Origin: Microvelia longipes
Taxonomy: Eukaryota > Arthropoda > Insecta > Hemiptera > Veliidae
DNA length: 64,000 bases
NCBI GenBank assembly: GCA_018340805.1
Contig: JACMZG010001863.1
Span: 56,483,080 to 56,547,079, forward strand
Direction: 5' to 3'
The stretch's first letter is position 1. Each line of letters starts with the position of its first letter. The notes beneath the pieces are model-generated. The model was not told the origin of the DNA. It saw only the letters and a program-made list of their open reading frames with translations, and did not search any database. Positions 24,725-36,560 of this stretch are shown in pieces. The position numbers and the translations under genes were made by a program.

Positions 24725-25059
24725 AACTATTCATGTTTTGCAAAACTCGGTAGTATCAAAATGATATCTTAAATTATAACTTAATCTGACACTTATATCT
24801 GTCATGTCATTTCCAACATCCTCCACACCCAGAAAAAGTGGACAAATATTAACCTATGTCTCACCTACTCTATTTTTGGTTCACTTTAGAATTTAATTTT
24901 TTATCCCAATATGTAAAAATTATTTTTGGCAAAAAAAAATAACAAGCATTAACAAATCAAATTTGACATGACAAAAACTTTTACCACCCTACAGGTTTAG
25001 CAAAATACAATACACACTATATATTATCATCATACTCCTCACTCAAAAACTTGTGTATT

Positions 25060-25536
25060 TTATTTATATTTCCAAGTTCGGAAACTTATTATAGTTTGGA
25101 ATTTATGAGGCCTGTCCACGTACTCTAAAGAATAATTCAAAACAAAATATAAATTAAACAAATACTTTCTTTTTGTCCCATAAATTAGGAAAATTTTTAA
25201 TTTCCAATAGTTCCTAAAATTATTCCTAACTTTATTCTTTGAATTTATAATTTCTTCCCCCAAACATTCTAAATTCGCCCAACTTACAAACTCAATTTCT
25301 AATAGTCCTACATTAACTGAATAACTGTCTATTTGATGATCTACATCTAAGTTTTCTTTTACTATTTCAACGTCTAACTGATTTATTCTAACTAAATTAA
25401 TATTTACTTGATAATCTTTATCTAAATTATTTTCTTCCAGATTTAATACTTCATTTCTCTTGTTACCGCCTTCTATATCTTCTATCAGCAAATCCATTCT
25501 GTTCCACTTTAAATTTTCTTCATTGTTTTCAAGCAC
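25060..25536 (-). CDS. 158-codon frame inside the LTR element, unknown product
   Basis: The longest non-repetitive open frame in the window, on the element's sense strand. It starts MLENNEENLKWNRMDLLIE and is rich in Asn, Glu, Leu and Ile. The first 100 residues are acidic and hydrophilic; the last 45 are basic and aromatic. No zinc knuckle, protease, reverse transcriptase or integrase motif is visible. Its position between primer site and purine tract suits a gag-like or vestigial ORF. It may not be translated, and AT-rich composition makes chance openness possible. Confidence 0.4.
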   Translation of the reverse strand: MLENNEENLKWNRMDLLIEDIEGGNKRNEVLNLEENNLDKDYQVNINLVRINQLDVEIVKENLDVDHQIDSYSVNVGLLEIEFVSWANLECLGEEIINSKNKVRNNFRNYWKLKIFLIYGTKRKYLFNLYFVLNYSLEYVDRPHKFQTIISFRTWKYK

Positions 25537-25661
25537 GACTAACTTACCTAACTCTAAACCTATATTATTTAAATCAGCATCTTCACTATCTTGACATTCT
25601 GACTGAATATTCTCAGATTCATTAATTTCATTACACCGACTTAAAATCGTCGTATCTTCCT

Positions 25662-25916
25662 CTAACTTACATACATTATTAATCTCATCACTATAACTCG
25701 TAACTTCATCTTTAACATGACTGTTGACAATTGTATTACCAGCTTTCTTAGCTCCTCTATTTTATGAACTATTTTTATAACTTTTCCTCTGTATTTAAGC
25801 AAAATAAGTCCATCGTCAAAAGAACTTGCGTTCTCATTTCGAATTTCATTAATTTCATCTTCTATTTCAAAAAGTTCATCATACAATTTTATAACTACAT
25901 CCTCTGTAATGCCCAT
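25662..25916 (-). CDS. 84-codon acidic frame inside the LTR element
   Basis: It begins MGITEDVVIKLYDELFEIE and continues with EDEINEIRNE and a predicted amphipathic helix (IVHKIEELRKLVIQL). That is compatible with the start of a gag-like coiled region. It lies upstream of the 158-codon frame on the same strand, separated by stops or a frame change, so the two may be pieces of one broken ORF. The start is only 13 bp from the nested MITE at 25929. Confidence 0.4.
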   Translation of the reverse strand: MGITEDVVIKLYDELFEIEDEINEIRNENASSFDDGLILLKYRGKVIKIVHKIEELRKLVIQLSTVMLKMKLRVIVMRLIMYVS

Positions 25917-25928
25917 GTCTTTAGACTT

Positions 25929-26322
25929 TTCGGCACTTATTTACTTGGTTCCCAACCTCAATTTATCTGACAAAAATCTAGTGGATTTGGGTATAGGAAC
26001 TAGGAGGTCTATCTAAACTCCATTAAAATCCCTCCCTTTCGGGCACTTATTTACTTGGGTCCCCATTTTATGTTGGGAACCAAGGGTACTTTCGCACTAT
26101 ATTATCTTATTTACTTAATTATCAATCTTTTCTTTTTCCACCCTTCTCAACCCCATACAATAGCCCCTTTGCTTTTCAACATCCCCTATTAAGATTGTTA
26201 AATAATTTCTTTTATATAATTTAGTAAATATATTGTCGGTACCCAAGTGAATAATTGCCCTATATCGCCATATTTACTTGGGTCCCAACTTTATGTTGGG
26301 AACCAAGTAAATAAGTACCGAA
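25929..26322. mobile_element. 394-bp MITE nested in the LTR element body
   Basis: The ends are inverted repeats of 28 bp with one mismatch: ttcggcacttatttacttgg then ttcccaac on the left, and the same with gtac in reverse on the right. The interior repeats the same words (gggcacttatttacttgg at 26040, and a gggtcccaac / gttgggaacc hairpin at 26280-26303), so it is itself a composite. Target duplication is not clear. Confidence 0.75.
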
Positions 26323-26904
26323 TTTTCAATAATTTCGGCATACAGAGCATCTATTTCCTTTCTTTTTTCTATTCTTCTTTTCAGACAATTGCACAAAAAT
26401 AATAATAATAATAATAATAACCATTTCATCAAATCAATTACAAAACAACTAACTGCACCTACAAAACAACACTAACGTAACTTCTCAAAAATTACTTAAA
26501 CGACTTTAATTCACCTTCTAACTCTGAACTTCAGTCGAACATAACTTCGTCATTACTATTTTTGATTTTAACTTATGTGACAACTATAACATAACATTTA
26601 CTACTTAAAACTCCAACATTTTACTCACTATTCAAACTTCTATGAGTGTTGCAATGCTTTTCTGACGGTCGCCATATGTTGCAAACAGAGTATATTTCAT
26701 ACTAATAATATTTACATCAAACCTTAAATTATAAATTAATCTGTCACTTATATCTGTCATGTCATTTCCAACATACATTATTACAATATTAGAGAAACGA
26801 AGTTTATAATAATAAGCCCCAACTACTGAAAATTTAAGCAAAATTATGAAAAATATATAAGTATACGATAAACATTAACTGTCATGGCGACGTTATGCGA
26901 TCGT

Positions 26905-27312
26905 AGACATTTCTTAATAGACCAAGAGCCCAGGGGTGTTTTGTTAATAAAAGTGTAATGGCTGGAACCGGTCTCAATTTTTCGTAAATACCTTCCTGAA
27001 CAAGGATCTGCAATTCTGCCGACTCGTATGGAACGCACTTTACAGGTCAAATTTACCAACCAAGTTAACAAACAGTGTAATGGCTGGAACCGGTCTATAT
27101 TTTTCGTAAATACCTTCCTGAACAAGATCTGCAATTCGCCGACTCGTATCGGATAACCTTGACCCTAAGTGCGTTCTGCCTGGACACCATCCGATACGAG
27201 TCGGCAGAATTGCAGATCCTTGTTCAGGAAGTATTTACGACAAATCGAGACCGTTCCAGCCATTACACTTTTTATTACAAAACACCCTGGGCTCTTGGTC
27301 AATAAAATGTCT
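26905..27312. mobile_element. Composite fold-back element
   Basis: The left arm (26905-27029) carries agacatttcttaatagacc, aagagcccagg, gtgtaatggctggaaccgg and cagaattgcagatc in reverse. It pairs with the right arm (27189-27312). A second direct copy of the inner left arm lies at 27075-27149 and pairs more closely with the right arm. The structure is arm, partial arm duplicate, then inverted arm. Frames on both strands here are palindrome artefacts. Confidence 0.8.
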
Positions 27313-28424
27313 TCCAAAGAAAAAGCGAAAAGTCGAATTAATAATTTCCAATACAATTGAAGCCATGAAAGTTAAAAACAATAGATGGAACTAACCTGGA
27401 TGCCTGATGTTGTACCCCAGTAAAAACAGATCTTATAGGATTCGGATGATTAGGACCAGGCGAAACCGGTCTATCTGATAACTTCATTACAGCACAACAA
27501 TTAATTATATGCTCCACAATTATGCCACAATTGTCAAACACTATCCTTAGTTACAACAATTCAATAAGGAATATTCACACACTACCAGATCAAAGTCATA
27601 CGACTACTATCAGCGCCACAAATTGATCCATTGACGATATGAACAAATAAAGCTAACTTTAGATTAATAACTTATATTTTATTTTAGTAAAATTAATCAA
27701 AATTTATGAATTAAAAACTATATTAAAGTTACCCAATTCTTAAGTTAATAATAAATTAATAATTAAAAAATACAAAAATGTTAAAATATATTACTAGTAT
27801 TGTTATAAATCAGTAAAAATAATTAAAATAGATAATTTTTATTAGATAGGTAATTTATGTCTTTGCAAAAGATTCCAAAGGTACTCTAACATGACCCAAG
27901 TAGGGCAATGTACAACGATTTGCAAACTAGATTGAACTTAGATTTATTTTATTAAGATTAAAATTTCCGCGAACGCAATAATCGTGTAAGAAACAAAACA
28001 TGACAAGTCCCTGACGAGATCCCAGCACTGACTGACCTAGGAAGATAAATATAACAGTGGGGGAGAGAGAACGGGCTTTGAGAACGGCAACTGCTAGAGG
28101 TGGGTAGTAGGAGTACCCACGACTTTGGACAAGAATAGACCTGACACAACACCAGGTTGACCAGCCTGTTCCCTCATACCTAGGAAATGTCACCTGTCAA
28201 CCTATGTAAACAAAGATTTCTACTGTCTTTGTTTCTAAAATGACAATACAAGTTTTTGAAAGAGATAAGTTTTTGTTCAAACTAACTTCAGTTTGACTAT
28301 AAATGATAGTAATACTATTTTTAATACTATCTTGAATAATGGTTAATTTAACTTAGACATTGCATAGCCAAGGTAAGGTAATATAAAAAAAATTCTCCGC
28401 GTAATATAAATTTATAAAATATAA
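27313..28424. other. No gene; G+C-richer patch
   Basis: The stretch 27960-28195 is more G+C-rich, and on the minus strand carries open frames of 64 and 88 codons in two frames plus a cttaataaaataaat signal near its end. That could fit an LTR or exon, but boundaries and motifs are missing. The rest is AT-rich. Confidence 0.3.
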
Positions 28425-28520
28425 GCACCCTGAATCTACGTCAGAGGTCAAATTCCTTGGAAATTGACAGCATAGGCACCATGAATCCATGCAGGAGGTC
28501 AAGTGCCTTAGAAATTTTGG
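28425..28520. repeat. Direct repeat, about 55-60 bp, two copies
   Basis: gcaccctgaatctacgtcag and gcaccatgaatccatgcagg are each followed by aggtcaa, ccttggaaatt / ccttagaaatt and gacag. Confidence 0.65.
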
Positions 28521-29358
28521 ACAGGAACAGTCACCGTCAACACTTTCAAATAAAGTTAGTGGTACTAAAGAGGTACTAGGGAGTACTTTTGAGTACTAGT
28601 AGAGCAATTTTGAGCCCTTTCCTCCAGGAGATAGTACTTTTCTGATTAAAGTATGTTATAGGATGATAAACTGATAATACAAAAATCTAAGATTTTCATT
28701 GGAATCAATAATCGCCTAGTACCTAATAGAGCACACATTTTCATTTGGGCTATTATCTGTACTTTGCACAGGTGCTAAAAAATAATGCTGAGACGTGTCC
28801 TCTGATACATGAAATGTGTCAAGTTTCGTCTTATTATTATTATTATTATTATTATTATTTAATTAGTATCGAATCAAATGTATACGATTTGAATAAAAAT
28901 GAAATATAATCTAATAAAATGAAATTCAGCGCGAATATATAATGAACAAGTGTGGTAAGTTTCGTTATGATACGGCCAGTATTTCTAAAGATTTCTAAGA
29001 TCACATGAGTTAAATTGTATCGAGCAAGGTCAGTAACTGGATGAGTGAGCGCTGAAAATTAAACGGGTGCCTTTACAGTCCGAGGACGAGGGAATCAAGT
29101 CCCAAGTCGTAGTGAAATATAATTAAGTGAATTATAGGCATGGCAAATTCGATATGATAATAATTATTCCGAGGTACCCTGTACCAAATGTTACTCTTAA
29201 TTTTTACTTTCTCTTTAAAACAAAAAAAAAACAATTATTACAACTGAACCTTTTGCAGCCTTGATAAGGAGTGTACACAAAATTAGGCGCAATTCTGATG
29301 AAAATTGTGATGGAGTTAGAGCAGTGTTAAATAAAACAGGTTTGAATAAATAAGTACC
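28521..29358. other. No gene; (ATT)n and traces of dispersed repeats
   Basis: (TTA)n at 28830-28860. ggtcagtaactggatgagtg at 29030 echoes the sequence interrupted by the fold-back at 4092-5040. ccgaggtaccctgtacc at 29170 recalls R8. Confidence 0.45.
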
Positions 29359-29359
29359 G

Positions 29360-29660
29360 AGTAAAGTAGGTCAGTGGTAGAGCTTTCGACCTGGAGGTTG
29401 AGGGTTCAAATCCAGCCGAGGGAGGATCTCAATAAGAGTTTATCCCTTGTACCGTACATTCGGGAGGTCTTAAATTCAAGGCCGGCCAACCCAGCCATGA
29501 TTTTAGGTAGTTTCCTTGGCTGCTAATACGCAAATGGAGGGTTGGTTCCTGTTTCATCTGTGACAAGTCTGGATCCACGTTTCCGTTGTCTCAAGCTCAC
29601 GAATAGTAAGTGTTTTGCGAGCTTCGTTTGTCCGCAAACTTAGTCAGTGAACGTGAAGGT
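29360..29660 (+). mobile_element. SINE2 (tRNA-derived), copy 1
   Basis: The head has an A-box-like taggtcagtggtagagc (29367-29383) and a canonical B box, ggttcaaatcc (29403-29413). The body matches 61640-61910 in order: aattcaaggccggccaaccc, agcc, gttcctgtttcatctg, ggatccacgtttccgttgt and agctcacg. It is too diverged outside the boxes to be a functional tRNA gene. Confidence 0.75.
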
Positions 29661-29789
29661 GGTGACACGAATAACGTAAGTGACTGAGAAAGAAGTGCTC
29701 GGTTCTTGAAGACAGACGTCTCCTAGTAGCAGGAGTAGTAACAATAAGTTTGTACACACTGACGCATCAGGGTTGCTAGAGTTCTCTGT

Positions 29790-30090
29790 TAGAAGGCGCT
29801 GGACTTGCAAGAGCGGTGAGCCTAGCTAGAGTCTGGTGATGCTAGAGGAGCTGATGAGATTGGTGAAACTGGTTGAACAGGGGCGGGTCTAGTGAGACTA
29901 TTGTCATCAGAGGAGCTAGGAGGACTAGATAAACTAAGCACACTATGAACTAGAAGTCGACGCTAGCAGAGCGGTGAGCCTAGCCAGAGTCTAGCTGGTC
30001 TAGATGTGAACTAGTCGCAGGCACTAGCTAGAGCGATGAGTTTGGATAGAGTCTTGTTGGGCTAGTTGAACCTGGCACACTGTGGACTAG
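29790..30090. repeat. Degenerate tandem repeat, about 60-75 bp period
   Basis: agagcggtgagcctagc occurs at 29809 and 29959, then a diverged agagcgatgagtttgg at 30020, each followed by agagtct and gg/ctagt words. A related fragment (ggtgagcctggg, atgatgagattggtaaaact) lies at 63425-63465. Confidence 0.6.
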
Positions 30091-31259
30091 TCATATGTGC
30101 CGCCATGTACAGAGGGTGTGCTTCCTAAATGATTAGGTGTGTACAAACTCTGGGGTGGATTAGAGGAATGAGATTTGAGTGAGGGGAAAACGCAAATATG
30201 GCAACTAAAAAGTAAGTCAAACTAAACACAATCAAGTAAAAACATTATCAGATAAGTCAGATGTGATTTAAAGACAATGCAGAAAATAAATACCAAGAAT
30301 TTTCAAAAATAAACTTTTTGAAATTTTAAGGTTCTTTTGCTCTTAGTCTTAGAACACCCCTAAGACTTAAAACCCAAAGAGAAAAATAAAATAAACCGAA
30401 AGCAAAGGATCTTTCAAATAACTCAAATAAAAAGAAAGATAAGAAATGAAAAGGAAAAGATAAAGAAGAACAAGTTTGGGAACATGGAAATAAGGAAATG
30501 GTGATAAGACGAGGGGTAAAGGAAAAATATAATAAATTATTCATTTAGTTTACAAAACAAACACGATAAAACTCCCGCCATATTTATTATCATGCCGCTA
30601 CGATTTGAAATTATAATACTTTTTTAAGCCCAACTAGTTACTTATTTAAGTATTTTGGGGTCTTGAAAAGGTTAAAGAACTCTATTTAAATTTACTTAAA
30701 TTTAAAAGTAAAATTTTAGGTAGAGAATTAATTTTTGGGATAAGCCGAGAGGGTAAGAGCATGGCATTGAGTATTATTTTATGATAGTATTAGATACAGG
30801 TGTAGAATTAGATTCCGTAAGTATAATTTTCTCTTTGATAACTCACTAAAAGTATCGTCTTTTACTTATACAAGACCTCTTATTCAAATCTAATTAACAA
30901 AATATCGTCATTATAAGTCGCTAAAAGCTTATATATTCGCTTTTAGGCTTGTAAGAGGCATTCGGCATCTTGGCTGTTTCGATGCCTCAACACAGGCAGC
31001 TACTTGAAGTCGATGTCGGCGCAGTGGGGCGCTTCGCTACACTGCTATTGTCTTGTAGAAGTCGCATTAAAAGTTTTATAAGAGGCATATCAGCGATTTT
31101 CTAATGTATAAGTCGAAAACGCGTTTTGTAACATTAAGTTATGTATACGACAAAAGATAAAATCTAAACTAATGCTAATACTTAAATATAATGTCATGCA
31201 AGTTTAATATGATCATACAGTAGTATATGTGTATTAAATATCAGCCCGATCAGATCAAT
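30091..31259. other. No gene seen
   Basis: 30330-30560 is purine-rich on the plus strand. 30940-31110 contains ttataagaggcat twice and G+C-rich ggggcgcttcgctac. No coding frame recognised. Confidence 0.4.
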
Positions 31260-31735
31260 ATTCCAGATTTCGTGGACTCTTGACATGTTTGGCGACTCAT
31301 TATTTCGTGGACTCTTGACATGTTTGGCGACTCATTATTTCGTGGACTCTCGACATGTTTGGCGAATCATTATTTAGTGGACTCTTTGACATGTTTGGCG
31401 GACTTGACATGTTTGGCGACTCATTATTTAGTGGACTCTTGACATGTTTTGGCGACTCATTATTTCGGACCTTGACATGTTTGGCGACTCATTATTTCGT
31501 GGACTCTGACATGTTTGGCGACTCATTATTTCGTGGACTCTTGACTCATTATTTCGTGGACTCTTGACATGTTGGCGACTCATTGTGGGTTATTGACGTT
31601 CAGTACATTTGACAAACAGCAGCCTTTGGACATTTATGAAGTCGATTATTGTACACAGTTTTCTTCAATATCGAAAAGCTTTAGAAAATTTTCGGAATAA
31701 AATTTTATACATACATGAGTACACACACACACACA
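31260..31735 (+). mobile_element. R6 element copy with expanded internal minisatellite
   Basis: The 35-bp unit (attatttcgtggactcttga, catgtttggcgactc) is repeated about nine times at 31268-31590, some units truncated. It is followed by element sequence (gtgggttattgacgttc, gcagcctttggacatttatg, cgattattgtacacagtttt) that matches 16228-16373 in reverse. The copy at 16374 holds only two units. Confidence 0.8.
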
Positions 31736-31746
31736 CACACACACAC

Positions 31747-31833
<87 letters not shown>
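31725..31833. repeat. (CA)n then (TA)n microsatellite
   Basis: About 24 bp CA and 85 bp TA, at the end of R6. The other R6 copy also abuts TA repeat at 16182-16228. Confidence 0.9.
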
Positions 31834-31834
<1 letters not shown>

Positions 31835-32994
31835 CTTGATCAGTGAGTTCCCCACTTCATGACCCTAACCCCGTAGTGGGGTCTTCTAAAACAGGGGGTT
31901 TTTCAAAAATCTCCCAAATTTGGGGAGGGAGTTCAATGAGAATTAACTAGCAACATAGGTTTTTTTACAAAGAGGGGATGATAAGAAGTGTGGGAATGGT
32001 ATGAAAACAGTTTACATTACGTAAACAGACCTAAATACTCAGTTTCCATGAGCTTAGACGAATCGCTTTGAGCCTTTTTAAATACTCATTTTAATACGGC
32101 TAACTTTAAAAACAAAATGAACTAATTTTAGACGCAAAACTAAAACTAATCGTTTGTTTATACTGAATAAACTAATAAATATACTCTTGAACCTCTTCAC
32201 AGAGTAAATATACAAATAAGAGCCGGTATAAAGTGTACGTAGATAGGTAAACAGGTAAATACGATCCTACCCCGCATCATATACAACTAACGTATACCCC
32301 TCCCCCCCTTCCCTGCATACCTATGTAATTACGCTGCCTAACGCAAACAAACAAAACAACATTTTTATTAGTTTCGACATCGTTTTAGAGTTCAACAGAA
32401 AACTTTTAACATTAAACAAAAAGAGAGAAAATCCTTTGAGAAATTTTATTGAAAATTCATACATATTTTGGAAGAAAGAAGTCACAGCACTAATTAACTA
32501 GCAAACGAACAAACATTAATTGAGAAAAATTAAACTATTAATACATAAAACAACCGTGTTATTAGAGCAGTGATATACGTAAATCTATAGAACACGATAA
32601 CTTTCGAACGCTTTCTTGGATCAAAATGAAACTTAGTACAAAAAACAACCTTTTCAATATCACGAATGCAACGGGACGTCATTAACCCCCAATAATGGCC
32701 CACATTTCAAAAAATCAGAAATTTTCAAAGAGTGTTTAGATCGGGCTGAAATTATTCACACATGTACTACAATGTATGGTTAGCAAAAATACGAAGTTAA
32801 ATCGTATTATCAGCATCAGTTCCGGTTTTACTGATTGACATATATAAAATAATGTAAAAAAATCACGTTTTTGACAAATACATTTAAAAATTCTCTTATA
32901 TCATGGGATTCTGCTGTGATATAAAACTGATATAGGATAACGACCATGTGGCCGTAAAGCGTATCGCCGACGATGCGTAGTGCCCAAGAGGCCG
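31834..32994. other. No gene; dispersed-repeat traces
   Basis: 32570-32790 (aacgctttcttggatcaaaa, gatcgggctgaaattattc) has the look of a dispersed repeat, and the second word echoes R5. No coding frame seen. Confidence 0.35.
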
Positions 32995-33365
32995 AAGTTA
33001 AGATATTTTATTGCATATTATAGGATGACTTAACCAATTCTCTAAAGTTAAGATATTTTATTGCATATTATAGGACGACTTAACTAATTTTCTAAAGTTA
33101 AGATATTTTATTGCATATTATAGAACGACATAACTAATTTTCTAAAGTTAAGATATTTTATTGCATATTATAGGATGACTTTAACTAATTCTCTGAAGTT
33201 AAGATATTTTATTGCATATTATAGGATGACTTAACCAATTCTCTAATGTTTATTTTATTGCATATTATAGGATGACTTAACTAATTTTCTAAAGTTAAGA
33301 TATTTTATTGCATATTATAGACGACTTAATAATTTTCTAAGTCAAGATATTTTATCCTCATTTTA
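32995..33365. repeat. Minisatellite, 50-bp unit, about 7 copies
   Basis: The unit contains aagttaagatattttattgc, atattataggatgactt and aactaattttct. The array is regular at 32995-33240, then decays to about 33460. Confidence 0.95.
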
Positions 33366-34254
33366 TCTTAGATACATAATGACTTAATAATTCCTTTGAG
33401 GTTAAGACATTCTATCTGAATTTTGTTTCCCTTGGTTATAGAATGACTATAATATTTTTCTGAGGTGTATTTTGTTTATATAATAATTATAATTTAATAA
33501 ATAAGTTAATAATATTAATTATATTTTTTCTGAAGCATAATGTTTTCTTATATGTCATCGCTTTCTTTTTTCCTCATTAGACTTTAGAAAAACAGTTGTT
33601 TTTCTTAAATTAAGCTATTTTTTAGACCCAAAGATGACAACTATTTTAAACTCTTTACTTTTCATATTAAAATAACGATTTCAAAATAAATTGCAAAAAC
33701 TATTTTCAAGTCGAAATATTAAACAAATTAACAAGTCAACAAAATAATGTAAAATCAATAAAGAAGGACGTAATAAAATCTGCAAATACAGCCATCATAC
33801 GATCTTATCAAACAGTCACATTCTCCAATGTAATCCATTGGAATAATTTAGACCGAATAATGAATTGATTTTACATTGAAATCAACTAAGTGCGTGTAAT
33901 TTAAGTGGAATTTAAACACTGCAACAGTTGGGATATTTGAATATTAATTCAGATAATTAAATATAGAGCAAAATGAAATGAATTACTCACAAATTACTAA
34001 CAGAACCAAGTAACTTACCTGTAACAATAACAAAACAATAAATTAGATCAAACATTAAAAAAGTAAAACAAAAACAATAAAAATTATTTATAATTATTAA
34101 AAAATAAATTAGAACAACCAAATTAATAAATTAAAACGATTGATTTAGTTCTAAAAAAAAATAACTTAGAACAAAAATTAATAGAATAAATTGGAGCACA
34201 TAGCCACATGCGTGCTAAATATCATTCTGATCGTATTTTTTCATGCATTTTATG
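33366..34254. other. No gene seen
   Basis: Very AT-rich; decaying copies of the minisatellite to about 33460. Confidence 0.45.
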
Positions 34255-34500
34255 AGTTCTAGAAATTTTTGCTGAGTCATTACTGCGGGTTAATGATGTC
34301 ATAAAAAATTATTTTCCGAATAGCACAACTATACTTATAGACTGATTTTTGTACAAAGTTTCAACGTTCTAGTATAAATACACTGGGAGCTACGATGATA
34401 ACAGACACACCGGTAACCCACAGTCACACCCAGTTTCAAATTTTTTGTCCAACACAATACTTTTCCTATATAACTACGGTATAAATGAGGAAAAAGTAAT
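34255..34500 (+). repeat. R3 dispersed repeat, plus-strand copy
   Basis: ttaatgatgtcataaaaaat, ttttgtacaaagtttcaacg, ctgggagctacgatgataac and acacaatacttttcctatat appear in order. They are followed by the hairpin (34459-34497) and an A-rich end. This is one of the fuller copies. Confidence 0.75.
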
Positions 34501-36470
34501 AAATTGGAGTCATAATTAAAACAACAAAATAGAACTTTATAATAATTATAACAATAATAGAAACGATAAATTAAAGCAATAATAAAAAATAAATTTAAAT
34601 CATATTTATGACTTATTAAAACCATACAGACTCACAAAGTGTAACAATGAACTCTTGACATTTCATAGCAAGGTATTTTATTCTATATTCACCAGGAGGT
34701 CAAACGGAATGCCCCCCCCCCCGCTAACTCCCTTCTACACTTTTGCTATTTGAACAAACTCCTAATTATCACTTTCTTACGAAAATTTGCTTCTACATAA
34801 ATGTGCTATTGAAGTAATAATAATAAGAATAATAATAAGGAATTCACCACACATCTAAATTAATAGTGGCTCTAAAATCAACCAATAATATTATCGATCC
34901 ATCGTTTGAGACGAAATGATGTCTACCAATTGTACTGTTAAAAAATGCACAAGAGTCTTAGGAATTTACTTTGTCGCGTTAAACTAAACAGAGCCACTAC
35001 TTATTAGGGTGGTAATGTTTTGTTTCTGTTGCGAGGAAACAACACCATTGGAATCTTCAACGTCAAAAACACAGGATAGGCTTAAGTCCATTTTCAGCAG
35101 CTTGTTGTGGGAGACAGAAAATTAAAACAATTCTAGAGCCTTAACTTGGCTTAAACGACTGTCCTCTTAGGGAAATTGTCCACGGCTCTTACACAGTCAT
35201 TCCTTTTAAGTCTGTTTTGTAAAATATCGACAGCTTCTATACATCCGAGATATTATTGTAACGCTATAAAATGCATCCATTAAGATGTGATACGGCTGCA
35301 GATTGCAATGGAACCAGTCGACTGGAATATTCAATATAGACGTCAGTGCAGATAAGCCTAGGAGTTACTCAGCCTTGGCAAAACATTATATAAACAAACA
35401 ATCCTAAGTCCAGACAAATCCCAACAAACAAACAAATTCAACAGGTGCCTGGCAGCATTGCGGACCTTGGTTCCTCTTAGAAGAAGTCCTTTGTTTATTG
35501 GTTGTAGTGTAGTATTATTTGTTGTTTTATTGAGTAGTTCACTCATGATTTACTTTTGTAATTTTGGCAGCTTCGGACCACTTATTGAACTTAAGGTTGG
35601 AGGGGGGGGGGCACGGTGTCAAGTTAAAACCAAAGATTTTACACGGATGAAGCCTTCCTTAAGCTTATTTGGTTTGTAAGTTTTGAGTGATTAATATAAA
35701 ACAAATTAAATTCACAAAGATTAAATAATATATATATATATATACCATGACCCCTACTTCATAAGCTAATTTTTTCTCTGAAAATTCGCTAAAAAGAAGA
35801 AAAGTAAGAAAAAGAAAAAATGTAGTTGAGGATTTTTACTGGAATACTTAATTTTATACTTTTTTCAGCGTTTTTACAACTATCAAAAGCAGAAAACTGT
35901 TTTAAAAGGGTTTTAGTTTTTTAGATTTTGTCGATTTTTTTCCAACGATTCTTTCTAGATTTCCAAGATATTTTTCCTTATTGGGCAAGATAAAAGCATT
36001 CTAAAGTTACTAGTTTAAAAATAGACAGATAAAAAGAAAAGAAAAAAAATAAAACTTCAAAATCATTTTAAACAAAAATAAAAGTTTAAAGAGTTATAAA
36101 GAACAAAAGAGATATAAAAAATTATCACAAAAAAACTTTCAAAGACAAAGAGAATAGAATAGATACTACTAGCGCAGGCTTGTGGAAGATGAATGAACTA
36201 ATATCCCCCACTCTCTGCTACTCCACCGAAATCTTATCAAGTGCCCTTTCTCCTATCATAATAAAAATACTCTTACAGTAGAAAACAAAAGAGACGTGAC
36301 AGAGGTGTTTAAAAATTATAGCGGGATAAAGTATAAACCGGGGGGGGGGGAGGTAAAATTATAAGAGAATTTTGCAAGAGTATTTAAATAGATTTTATTT
36401 TAAAAGGTTTAACATAATGCTTTAACCTGTGTTCTTTTATCGGGTTATATTTAAACAGTACACTGATCAA
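34501..36470. other. No supported gene
   Basis: It holds a poly-C run (34711-34721), a possible 136-bp inverted-repeat unit (34864-34999, tagtggctct ends), a 60-codon minus frame at 35358-35546 without recognised domain, G runs at 35600 and 36341, and A-rich sequence from 35780. Confidence 0.4.
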
Positions 36471-36471
36471 G

Positions 36472-36560
36472 CCTCCGTGGCCGTGATCTCATAAGCACTC
36501 GATTTCGACACCGGGGGTCCGTGGTTCGCACCCCAGACTATGCTTTTAGTTTATATGAGC
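36472..36560 (+). mobile_element. SINE1 head fragment, plus strand
   Basis: gcctccgtggccgtgatctc and the B-box-like ggttcgcacccc (36523-36534) match SINE1. The rest of the body is missing or very diverged. Confidence 0.55.

Larger units (their letters stand above)
24571..26778 (-). mobile_element. Complete non-autonomous LTR retrotransposon (TRIM-like), minus orientation
   Basis: The element is 24576-26773, bounded by the 5-bp target duplication tacat (24571-24575 and 26774-26778). Both LTRs begin TGTTG and end CAACA. The intact LTR is 97 bp (26677-26773). The other (24576-24818) is the same sequence interrupted by a nested MITE insertion. On the minus strand a primer-binding site, tggcgaccgtcaga (26674-26661), lies 2 nt from the 5' LTR and matches the tRNA-Arg type used by mdg1/412. 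A purine-rich tract (gggtgtggagga) precedes the 3' LTR. No reverse transcriptase is present. Two short minus frames inside are annotated separately. Confidence 0.85.

Noticed and set aside
27165..27360. 63-codon frames on both strands
   Set aside because: They arise from the inverted arms of the fold-back element.
26905..28195. Solo LTR at 27900-28195
   Set aside because: Polyadenylation-like word present, but no TG..CA ends with a target duplication could be found.
29360..29440. Functional tRNA gene
   Set aside because: The A and B boxes are good, but acceptor and anticodon stems do not pair and the unit continues into a SINE body seen again at 61640.
34864..34999. 136-bp unit with tagtggctct / agagccacta ends
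   Set aside because: Only 10-bp inverted repeats and no clear target duplication; may be chance.
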